Origin: an uncultured Bryobacterales bacterium
GTDB lineage: Bacteria; Acidobacteriota; Terriglobia; Bryobacterales; Bryobacteraceae
DNA length: 5,640 bases
Direction: 5' to 3'
Assembly: GCA_937959285.1 (NCBI GenBank)
Contig: CALGAR010000033.1
Span: 1 to 5,640, forward strand
Shown: positions 1 through 5,640 of the stretch, piece by piece
Layout: every line of letters starts with the position of its first letter
Position numbering within the stretch: the stretch's first letter is position 1
Notes under the pieces: generated by a model
What the model was told of the DNA's origin: nothing
Databases searched by the model: none
What the model saw: the letters and a program-made list of their open reading frames with translations, nothing else
Program-made: the position numbers and the translations under genes

Positions 1-64
1 CCGCCGCAAGGGCAGCCGCCGTGAGGAACACGAGGAAAGCACGTCGCAACAGTAACTCCTGCAT
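1..64 (-). CDS. 5' end of a secreted/exported protein gene, truncated by the window edge
   Basis: Only 21 codons are visible. The ATG shares its A with the TGA stop of the receptor gene (TGATG on the minus strand), so translation is probably coupled and the two genes form one operon. The visible peptide starts MQELLLRRAF and continues LVFLTAAALAA: a short arginine-containing n-region followed by a hydrophobic stretch, which is what a Sec signal peptide looks like. A second in-frame start is possible at TTG, position 49. It lies 6 nt after an AGGAG (minus strand, 60-56) and would give a shorter, more typical signal peptide with LRR directly before the hydrophobic core. The mature protein is outside the window, so function is unknown. 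Given its place behind an outer-membrane receptor, a periplasmic or surface protein is the natural guess. Confidence 0.6.
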   Translation of the reverse strand, partial: MQELLLRRAFLVFLTAAALAA

Positions 65-3000
65 CAGAAGGTTAAGCGCAGCGCCAGTTGCATGATTCGC
101 GGGCTGGCCGCGCTTTCAATGCGACCGAACCGGGCTGCGTTGTTGGCCGTGGCAAACGGGTTGCTAAAGTTTGCCCGGTTGAACACGTTGAAGGCCTCGG
201 CGCGGAACTGCATCCGAACCCTCTCGTGGACCGGGAAGCTCTTCACCGCAGAGAGGTCGAAGTTCACCGAGCCCGGCCCGCGGAGGAAGTTTCGCGGCGC
301 ATTGCCAAACGTACCAAGGGCAGCCTGGGTAAACGCGCCCGTATTGAAGTAGCGGGCAAGCTTTTCCTGCTTCGAGCGGTCGTCACTCAGATTGGGATTG
401 CCGATGACATCAGCGTAATCTCCGCCGACACCGCTCAAGGAGCGATCGCTTCCGGACAGGATGGAGTACGGCATGCCGCTGCGAATCGTCGCAATACCTG
501 ACGTTTCCCATCCTCCGAACGCCCCACGCACGAACGGGTGGCTGGATTCAAGCTTTGGAAGCGCCCACACCCAGGAAGCGACAAAGCGGTGGGTGGTATC
601 GAAATCGGATACAGCCCGCCCGGCTCGCCGGTCATACGGGATGCGGATCGACGAGCTCTGCCCCGGGGTCGTATCCTCGCTGAACTCGTCAATCGACTTG
701 GACCAGGTGTAGTTGGCTTCGATGTTGATTCCCCGGCTGAGGCGCCGCTCAATCGACAACTGAAGGCCGTGGTAACTCGATGTGCTGCCGGAATCCGCGA
801 CAAGAATTGCCGAGAAGTCCTGATACGGACGGCGCTGCTGGATATTTCCCGTTGTCGCGCCCGGAGCATAGCGAGCGTAGTTGGGGTTGTAGTTATAAGA
901 CAGGCGCCGGCCGAGGTTGCCGACATAGCTCGCGCGAGCGAGAAGCCCATCGCTGATCTCGTGCTCAACCGTCAGGTTGAACGATTCCTGATAGCTTGGC
1001 TTGAAGCCGCTGGAAAAGGCGCCGAACTGGCCGAGCGGCAGGACGAAGGTAGCATCCGCCGGAGGATCGAACGGCGCGAACGATGCCGGGAACGGATTCG
1101 GAACAGACCCGTAAGGATCGCTGAAACTGACCCCATTCAGCGTGATCTGCGGGCTGAAGGGTGCGGAGTTCACAAAGCCGTTATATAGGACGGTGAATTG
1201 CGGATTCCAGAACAAACCAGCGCCGCCGCGAACAACCGTGCGACCACCACCGGGCCGGTAGGCAAATCCGAAGCGCGGCGCGAGCGCTTTCATATAACTT
1301 TCGAAACCTCCCTCCGGGCAGCCCGGATCCCCGGCATTGAGATAGCCAAGCGGCGCGTTCGGGAATCGCGTGGACTGCACTCCGGGTACAAAGCACTGGG
1401 TCCGGCCAAGACTGTCTTTATATGGCAGGAAAGGCTCCCAGCGCAAACCCAGGTTGAGCGTCAGGTTCGGCGTAGCGCGCCAGTCGTCCTGAACAAAGAA
1501 TGCCATGCGATGGCCGTTCAACTGTTTGTACTCGCCGCCGCCTTGCCAGAACTGGTACACCTCTCCGAGCATGAAGTCGGCCATGGCGTCTCCCGTGATC
1601 GAGCCATTGAAGTCGAAGTTGCCCATAGTCCGGAAGTCGTTCTGGATGTCGTTTCGGATGTGCATATACTCGCCGCCGATCTTCAGCTGGTGCGAACCGA
1701 GGATCCACGTCAAGGTGTCGGAGACGTGGAAGTCTCGATCGCTCTTCTTATAGTTCCAGCCGGGGCGCGCCAGGAAGTAGCCGGAGACGTTGACGTAAAT
1801 TGACGGCGGATCCTTGACGGCAATGCCTTTGACGCCCGCCGAAGCGAAGTCGATGGGCAAATCGATAGACGACCAGTCGTTGTGCGTGTCGCGGCTGCGG
1901 ATGGCGAAGGTCGCGTTATTGATCAGGCTCGGGGAGATGACCCAGACATCGCTAAAGGTCCAGTGCGAGTAAGGTTGAATGGACCGGCCCACGTCCGACG
2001 TGAACATGGAAGCGAGATCCTGCTCATTGCCGGAGAACGGGCGGGTGTAGTTGCGGCGGAAGTAGCGGCCCGAGAAGCGGTGGCTGGCAAGGTTGTAGTC
2101 GATGCGCGCCGTGTACTCATCCTCCGAAGGATTGTTCCGGAAGCCGGTGAGACGCTCGCCTGTTGGAGATGCCGGCACGGGGATGTACTGGAGCAGCGCC
2201 TGGGAAACAGGGCTCAGCCGGTCTGCAGGAATCTGATTTCCGGGGAACGGCTGGCGTGTCAGGGGGTCGATGATGGTCTTCGAGAGGTTGGAGAAGTCGC
2301 CGCGGCGCATCGCTTCCGTAGGGAGGAACTGACGCGTCGTCTGCGGATCCGTGCTGAGCCGCGTTCCCTGGTATCCGAAGAAGAAGAAGGCTTTATTGCG
2401 GACGATCGGGCCACCGATGGTGCCGCCAAACTGCGAGCGCTTCAAGTTGTCCCGCTTTTCCGCAAAGAAATTCCTCGCGTTGAACGCGCCGTTGCGAAGG
2501 AATTCGAAAGCAGATCCGTGGAACTCGTTCGTACCGGACTTGGTGACAACGCTGACCACTGCGCCTGTCGCGTTGCCGTACTCAGCCGTGAAATTATTCT
2601 TCTGAATGGCGAACTCCTGAACGGCGTCCGGGTTTGGGAACAGGCCGCTGTAATTCCGGTAGGAATCCGTGTTCATGCCGCCATCGAGCATGTAATAGAC
2701 GCCGTTGCCGCGGCTGCCATTGACCGAGTAGGCATTGCCTTCGCTGGAAGAGCTGCTGCGCAAAACGACTCCGGCCTGAATCGCAACGAGCTGCGTGATG
2801 TCGCGTCCGTTCAGCGGAAGGTTCACAATGCGCTGCTGGTCAATCACGCCACGCAGAGAGCCAGTTTGAGCCTCCAGCAGAGGCGCTTCGGCGGTGACGG
2901 AGATCGCATCTGCCACTTTGCCGACCTGCAGCGTGATATCGACCGTTACGATCGCGTCGACCGTCAGGACCAGACCGGTACGCGTAAAAGGTTGAAAGCC

Positions 3001-3252
3001 CTCGACCTCAGTCTGGAGACGATACTCGCCGACCGGGAGGAGCGGCAGGGTGTACGTGCCGTCTTCCAGCGTTTGCCGGCTGAGCTCAAATCCCGTGTTG
3101 ACGTTGGTGGCTTTCACAGTTGCCCCGGCAATGGCGGCGCCGGAGCTGTCCCGGACTGTGCCTGTGATACGAGCTGTCGCCTGGGCGGAAGCTCGGGGCG
3201 AAAGCGCAAGCACTAGCAGTAAAGAAAGCCAGACGGGGGCCGCGGGCCTCAT
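64..3252 (-). CDS. TonB-dependent outer-membrane receptor, Oar-like, with N-terminal carboxypeptidase-regulatory domain
   Basis: Probable outer-membrane transporter or surface receptor of 1062 aa; the substrate cannot be read from the sequence. Start chosen at ATG 3252 because a clean signal peptide follows directly (MRPAAPVWLSLLLVLALS, then PRASA before Q). The longer frame, from ATG 3354, would add 34 residues of non-signal-like sequence. Neither start has a strong Shine-Dalgarno. Numbered from 3252: signal peptide 1-23; carboxypeptidase-regulatory, Ig-like β-sandwich about 28-111 (ITGTVRDSSGAAIAGATV, DGTYTLPLLPVGEY); plug about 116-242 (LPLNGRD, VNGSRGN, YYMLDGG, DAVQEF, TAEYGNATGAVVSVVTKSGT); β-barrel from about 245 to the end. 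The C-terminus has the family pattern FNVFNRANF, FGRI, SPRIMQLALRLTF and ends in Phe, as outer-membrane barrels do. No STN signalling domain and no clear TonB box were seen. It is divergent from the sigma gene and is followed by an overlapping gene at the left edge. The family call is firm; the ligand is unknown. Confidence 0.93.
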   Translation of the reverse strand: MRPAAPVWLSLLLVLALSPRASAQATARITGTVRDSSGAAIAGATVKATNVNTGFELSRQTLEDGTYTLPLLPVGEYRLQTEVEGFQPFTRTGLVLTVDAIVTVDITLQVGKVADAISVTAEAPLLEAQTGSLRGVIDQQRIVNLPLNGRDITQLVAIQAGVVLRSSSSSEGNAYSVNGSRGNGVYYMLDGGMNTDSYRNYSGLFPNPDAVQEFAIQKNNFTAEYGNATGAVVSVVTKSGTNEFHGSAFEFLRNGAFNARNFFAEKRDNLKRSQFGGTIGGPIVRNKAFFFFGYQGTRLSTDPQTTRQFLPTEAMRRGDFSNLSKTIIDPLTRQPFPGNQIPADRLSPVSQALLQYIPVPASPTGERLTGFRNNPSEDEYTARIDYNLASHRFSGRYFRRNYTRPFSGNEQDLASMFTSDVGRSIQPYSHWTFSDVWVISPSLINNATFAIRSRDTHNDWSSIDLPIDFASAGVKGIAVKDPPSIYVNVSGYFLARPGWNYKKSDRDFHVSDTLTWILGSHQLKIGGEYMHIRNDIQNDFRTMGNFDFNGSITGDAMADFMLGEVYQFWQGGGEYKQLNGHRMAFFVQDDWRATPNLTLNLGLRWEPFLPYKDSLGRTQCFVPGVQSTRFPNAPLGYLNAGDPGCPEGGFESYMKALAPRFGFAYRPGGGRTVVRGGAGLFWNPQFTVLYNGFVNSAPFSPQITLNGVSFSDPYGSVPNPFPASFAPFDPPADATFVLPLGQFGAFSSGFKPSYQESFNLTVEHEISDGLLARASYVGNLGRRLSYNYNPNYARYAPGATTGNIQQRRPYQDFSAILVADSGSTSSYHGLQLSIERRLSRGINIEANYTWSKSIDEFSEDTTPGQSSSIRIPYDRRAGRAVSDFDTTHRFVASWVWALPKLESSHPFVRGAFGGWETSGIATIRSGMPYSILSGSDRSLSGVGGDYADVIGNPNLSDDRSKQEKLARYFNTGAFTQAALGTFGNAPRNFLRGPGSVNFDLSAVKSFPVHERVRMQFRAEAFNVFNRANFSNPFATANNAARFGRIESAASPRIMQLALRLTF

Positions 3253-3285
3253 GGTCGCGGACCGAAACCATGGAACAAGACCACT

Positions 3286-3295
3286 GAAACGTTTC
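3286..3295. promoter_or_regulatory. Perfect palindrome GAAACGTTTC, possible operator
   Basis: GAAACGTTTC is a perfect 10-bp palindrome with a central CG, 34 bp upstream of the preferred receptor start. LacI/GalR-family operators often have this form (a TGAAACGTTTCA-like core). The flanks here, T on the left and G on the right, do not extend the symmetry. No LacI-type gene is in the window. Chance occurrence is possible. Confidence 0.3.
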
Positions 3296-3303
3296 GCGAG
3301 GAC

Positions 3304-3313
3304 GTGCATGCAC
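3304..3313. repeat. Perfect palindrome GTGCATGCAC
   Basis: A second perfect 10-bp palindrome, whose centre lies 18 bp from the centre of GAAACGTTTC. It falls in the presumed 5' untranslated or promoter region of the receptor gene. No protein is known to me to bind this exact site. Confidence 0.35.
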
Positions 3314-3315
3314 AA

Positions 3316-3379
3316 TTGACGGCCGGGTCCCGGAAAATTCAGGGTGTGCGGCATAATATTTTTCAGACCCGGCCCTGAA
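3316..3379. repeat. Inverted repeat pair TTSASGGCCGGGTC flanking the AT-rich core, with a third partial copy between
   Basis: The left copy on the plus strand at 3316-3329 is TTGACGGCCGGGTC. The right copy on the minus strand at 3379-3366 is TTCAGGGCCGGGTC. They match at 12 of 14 positions and include a perfect 9-bp inverted repeat (GGCCGGGTC at 3321-3329 against GACCCGGCC at 3366-3374). Between them, 3337-3344 (ATTCAGGG) is the exact reverse complement of 3373-3380 (CCCTGAAT). The AT-rich core 3352-3363 lies inside the pair. The arrangement suits a dyad binding site for a regulator acting on both promoters. A transcribed hairpin is also possible. A smaller dyad, CCGGG-T-CCCGG, sits at 3323-3333. 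Confidence 0.5.
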
Positions 3380-3415
3380 TCCCGCGAGCTTCACCCGTCT
3401 ATTCTGAGGGCAGTC

Positions 3416-3423
3416 AAAAGGAG
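3416..3423 (+). promoter_or_regulatory. Ribosome binding site of the sigma factor gene
   Basis: AAAAGGAG is a strong Shine-Dalgarno match, 11 nt before GTG 3435. It decides the start. In this frame there is a TGA at 3405, and no other start codon lies between that stop and GTG 3435. The 11-nt spacing is a little long. Confidence 0.7.
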
Positions 3424-3434
3424 CGCCGCTTGAG

Positions 3435-4016
3435 GTGCGAGTGGTACGAGTAAACAATGGCACAGCCGTCCCCCTGGTGCTGGACGCGGAGCCTGCTGCC
3501 GGTGCAAGTGACGATGCGGCTCAAATCGCCGCCCGGCTTTACGCCCAGCATGCCGCCAGCCTTCACCGGTATTTGCTGGTTTGCCGGTGCCAGCCTGCGG
3601 ACGCGGACGAACTGTTGCAGGAAGCGTTTCTTCGCCTCTTTCGCGCGCTCCGGCAAGGTGAAAAAATCGACTCGCCGAAAGCGTGGCTCGTCCGGGTCCT
3701 CCAAAATTTGAGGACTGATAAAGCCCGGAAAGAATCGGTGTATGGCTCAGCTGAGGAGGGAGAGATGCAACAGAAGATTCCGGTCTGGGCGAGTCATGCT
3801 CCGAGTCCCGAGGAATCGGTGCTTCATCGCGAACGGTTCGACCGCCTGGAAAAGGCGATGCAGGCGCTCTCGGAGCGGCAGCATCAATATTTATTGCTGC
3901 GGGCGGAGGGTTTGACATTCCGGGAGATTGCCGAAGCCCACGGAGTAACGATTCAGTCTGTGGCGGAAACCTGTGCACGGGCGATTGAGCGCGTTGGGAA
4001 GCTAACCAATGAGTGA
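3435..4016 (+). CDS. ECF-type RNA polymerase sigma-70 family factor
   Basis: A 193-aa alternative sigma factor that would direct RNA polymerase to a small set of promoters. It starts at GTG behind AAAAGGAG. Region 2 spans about 35-99: LYAQHAASLHRYL, then DADELLQEAFLRLFRAL (core-polymerase contact helix), then SPKAWLVRVLQNLRTDKAR, the -10-reading helix with the family's typical P-x-A-W-L. A variable linker follows at about 100-130, with no region 3, as in ECF factors. Region 4 spans about 135-190: LEKAMQALSERQHQYLLLR, then the helix-turn-helix LTFREIAEAHGVTIQSVAETCARAIERV that reads the -35 element. The first 30 residues are not conserved-looking. C50 and C52 in region 2 (VCRCQ) are a slightly odd pair. 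The gene overlaps the next by 8 nt, so sigma and anti-sigma are co-translated. Family assignment is firm; the ECF subgroup and regulon are unknown. Confidence 0.93.
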   Translation: MRVVRVNNGTAVPLVLDAEPAAGASDDAAQIAARLYAQHAASLHRYLLVCRCQPADADELLQEAFLRLFRALRQGEKIDSPKAWLVRVLQNLRTDKARKESVYGSAEEGEMQQKIPVWASHAPSPEESVLHRERFDRLEKAMQALSERQHQYLLLRAEGLTFREIAEAHGVTIQSVAETCARAIERVGKLTNE

Positions 4017-5640
4017 ACAGCAGCTCAATACCCGCCACCCCACCCCGGCTGAGCTGCTGCTAGCCAGGGAGGAAGAATCGCTTCCCGACTCGCAGCGTAC
4101 TCTTGCACATTTAGCCGTGTGTGCGGAGTGCCGGGACCGGGTCGCCAAGCTCGAATCGACGGAACGGAACATCGCGGACTATTGGCGGGCGCAATCGGCG
4201 TACACACCCGAGCCCCCTTCTCTAGAACAGTTCAAGAGGCGTCTCCGGGCGGATGAGTCGCGAAAGGCGATTCTGCTGGGTTGGAAGGGACGGATGCTGG
4301 CTGCAGCCGCGCTTGCAGCATGCCTCGTGGCAGTTGTCTACGTCCGCAACCCATGGAAGCCGGCATCCGTAGAGGCTTCCGAGGTTCTGCGTCAGGCGGC
4401 GGCACACGTTCAGCATTCCAAGGCTTCCAAAAGGGGAAGCCGCGGGAGAACAATCGAGATTCGTACGGGACAGAAGGTCTTTCGCCGGGTTCTTCTCGAC
4501 GGAGCGGCGGCCGATTCTCCCGAACCGCACTTGGCGCAGGCCCTCGCGCTCGCCCGCATCGACTGGCAAGATCCGTTGAATCCCAATGACTTCGCCCGAT
4601 GGCGGGATGAGCAGGTAAATAAGACGGACAGTATTACCCGCGATCGAGCCTGGATCCGGCTGACTACGACGGTCCTCGGCGAAGGACCGGTACGCTCCGC
4701 CACGATCACGATCAGCCAGCCCGACTGGCGCCCTCTCGCACGCAGCGTGGAGTTCCGCGACCGGGAGCCAATTGAGGTGCAGGAGGTTCTTGTTCCCGAA
4801 ACGTCTCCCGTGCAAGCACAATCAAGCACGCCGGCCGGCCAGAGTGAACCAGAGCGGACCGTCCGAGAGGAATCCGGCCAGGATGAGCTCGAACTGGAGC
4901 TGCGGTTGTGGGAAGCGATGCGAAGCGTCGAAGCAGACGTTCTCGACGGAGGACAGGTTCGGGGCAGCGGATCGGACCTTTGTTATGAGGTGTGGCCTGA
5001 CAGCGCAAGAAAGAATTTGGTAACGGCTGCTCTCAAGAGCGTGCCTGGGGCAAGGGCCTGCCGCACGTCAGCTATACCGGCAGGTAGGACGCGTGTGCTT
5101 CAGCCACTCGGAGGCCAGGCCGCTTCTTCCGCGCCATTCGCAAAGGCGCTCGTAGAGCAGTTCGGCGATACAGAATCCGCCGACCGCTATCTGGACCGCG
5201 TGTTGCAACAGCACGTGAATTTACTGGCTCGCGTATCCGCCTTGGAACGGTACCTGATCCGGTTCCCGGCATCGCGGTTGGACACGATGCCGGCAGCTAT
5301 GCAGCAGCGCGTCCGCACAATCGCAAACCAGCATATTGCTGCCATCCAGGCAGAAGGAGCAGCCTACCTGGATTCGGTCGCACAAGGACTGCAAGCAGCG
5401 CAAGGATCCAAGGAAGACCTTGCGCCCAGGGTGAGCCGGTCCGGCGGCTGCGGCACAACGACAGCTCGCGCTGCAACATCGCTCGCAGAGGATCTGAAGG
5501 CGCTAAAGAACAGATTTAACCGCTTGTTCAGCGACGGCGAACTCGACGGGCCTGATGTGCCCGCTGAGGTGCTGCTCAAGGAAGCGGAACAGGCTCACGC
5601 CTCCCTTGCCGCCCGGCTGGCAAACCTTTGCATCCAGGCG
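4009..5640 (+). CDS. Anti-sigma-like zinc-finger membrane protein with a very large extracytoplasmic region (3' end outside window)
   Basis: Open frame of 544 codons from ATG 4009 to the window end with no stop. It overlaps the sigma gene by 8 nt (ATGAGTGA) and has a weak Shine-Dalgarno, GGGAAG, 7 nt upstream. Residues about 10-48 form an anti-sigma zinc finger: H10, then H34-x3-C38-x2-C41 (HLAVCAECRDRV), the zinc-binding (ZAS) pattern that grips ECF factors. One transmembrane helix spans about 96-112 (MLAAAALAACLVAVVYV) with positive residues on its cytoplasmic side (RKAILLGWKGR). The rest would be periplasmic: a probably β-rich part at about 118-262 (RTIEIRTGQKVFRRV, RSATITISQPDW, SVEFRDREPIEVQEV); a Pro/Ser/Gln/Glu-rich linker at about 263-291; an α/β part at about 292-365 (LRLWEAMRSV, VPGARACR); and a helical part from 377 on (VNLLARVSALERYLIRF, SLAEDLKALKNRFNRLF). 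Expected role: membrane-held inhibitor of the sigma factor encoded just upstream. The function of the long outer part is not recognised. Confidence 0.82.
   Translation, partial: MSEQQLNTRHPTPAELLLAREEESLPDSQRTLAHLAVCAECRDRVAKLESTERNIADYWRAQSAYTPEPPSLEQFKRRLRADESRKAILLGWKGRMLAAAALAACLVAVVYVRNPWKPASVEASEVLRQAAAHVQHSKASKRGSRGRTIEIRTGQKVFRRVLLDGAAADSPEPHLAQALALARIDWQDPLNPNDFARWRDEQVNKTDSITRDRAWIRLTTTVLGEGPVRSATITISQPDWRPLARSVEFRDREPIEVQEVLVPETSPVQAQSSTPAGQSEPERTVREESGQDELELELRLWEAMRSVEADVLDGGQVRGSGSDLCYEVWPDSARKNLVTAALKSVPGARACRTSAIPAGRTRVLQPLGGQAASSAPFAKALVEQFGDTESADRYLDRVLQQHVNLLARVSALERYLIRFPASRLDTMPAAMQQRVRTIANQHIAAIQAEGAAYLDSVAQGLQAAQGSKEDLAPRVSRSGGCGTTTARAATSLAEDLKALKNRFNRLFSDGELDGPDVPAEVLLKEAEQAHASLAARLANLCIQA
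4294..4344 (+). other. Transmembrane segment of the anti-sigma-like protein
   Basis: Codons 96-112 encode an Ala/Leu/Val run, MLAAAALAACLVAVVYV, between KGR and RNPWK. It is the only clear hydrophobic helix in the 544 visible residues. This predicts one membrane pass, with the zinc finger in the cytoplasm and the long C-terminal part in the periplasm. Confidence 0.75.

Larger units (their letters stand above)
3253..3434. promoter_or_regulatory. Divergent intergenic control region between receptor operon and sigma/anti-sigma operon
   Basis: This 182-bp stretch must carry the promoters for both directions. Its only strongly AT-rich spot is 3352-3363, where the plus strand reads CATAATATTTTT. 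It offers a -10-like CATAAT on the plus strand and TATTAT on the minus strand, but no well-spaced -35 box was found for either. TTGACG at 3316 is 30 bp from CATAAT, which is too far. CGTCTA at 3396-3401 resembles an ECF -10 element, and TGAATC at 3376-3381 could be its -35, but the 14-bp spacing is short. The region also holds inverted repeats and palindromes, listed separately. If translation of the receptor begins at 3354, part of this region would be coding. Confidence 0.55.

Noticed and set aside
538..1803. Plus-strand open frames of about 200 codons at 538-1188 and 1198-1803
   Set aside because: Both are antisense to the receptor barrel, have no ribosome binding site or family pattern, and are explained by codon bias of the true gene.
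1882..3216. A 444-codon open frame on the plus strand, antisense to the receptor
   Set aside because: It lies wholly inside the well-supported receptor gene. Its product has no recognisable domain and is rich in Arg, Val and Ala, as expected of a mirror frame in GC-rich coding DNA.
3316..3357. A housekeeping promoter made of TTGACG (3316) and CATAAT (3352)
   Set aside because: The 30-bp gap between the boxes is far from the usual 16-18 bp.
3430..3453. A 7-codon TTG-started leader peptide 6 nt after the AAAAGGAG
   Set aside because: The spacing is ideal, but the reading frame is tiny, overlaps the sigma start out of frame and has no attenuator-like content. The GTG at 3435 explains the ribosome binding site well enough.
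3391..4038. Minus-strand open frame of 215 codons opposite the sigma gene
   Set aside because: The plus strand here encodes clear sigma regions 2 and 4. The minus frame has low-complexity Pro/Arg-rich composition and no recognisable domain.
4222..4829. Minus-strand open frames of 199 and 139 codons
   Set aside because: They are opposite the open anti-sigma-like frame, which has a zinc finger, a TM helix and an overlap with the sigma gene. The minus frames show no domain or start signal.

Overview
The window looks like chromosomal DNA from a GC-rich, diderm Gram-negative bacterium. The best guess is Acidobacteriota, of the Solibacter/Bryobacter type. The main reason is a large Oar-like TonB-dependent receptor with an N-terminal carboxypeptidase-regulatory domain, a family known to be heavily expanded in that phylum. 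Taxonomy is inferred from protein style only; there is no rRNA or other marker here.

Layout. Positions 1-64 (minus strand) hold the first 21 codons of a gene that runs off the left edge. It encodes a signal-peptide-like N-terminus and is translationally coupled to the gene before it. Positions 64-3252 (minus) encode the complete outer-membrane receptor, 1062 aa. Positions 3253-3434 are a divergent control region with inverted repeats, two perfect 10-bp palindromes and one AT-rich core. Positions 3435-4016 (plus) encode a complete ECF-type sigma factor of 193 aa. Positions 4009-5640 (plus) overlap it by 8 nt and encode an anti-sigma-like membrane protein. That frame stays open to the last base of the window: 544 codons with no stop.

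How the parts may work together. Sigma factor plus overlapping zinc-finger, single-TM anti-sigma protein is a standard regulatory pair. The anti-sigma protein would hold the sigma factor at the membrane and release it on an envelope signal. Its extracytoplasmic part is unusually long (over 430 residues) and appears to have several modules, so it probably does more than anchor the inhibitor. The pair is divergent from the receptor operon and shares a short intergenic region with it. The receptor could therefore be a target of this sigma factor, or a partner in signalling, but the receptor lacks the N-terminal signalling (STN) domain seen in FecA-type transducers. This link is inference. No mobile element, CRISPR array, tRNA or rRNA was seen.
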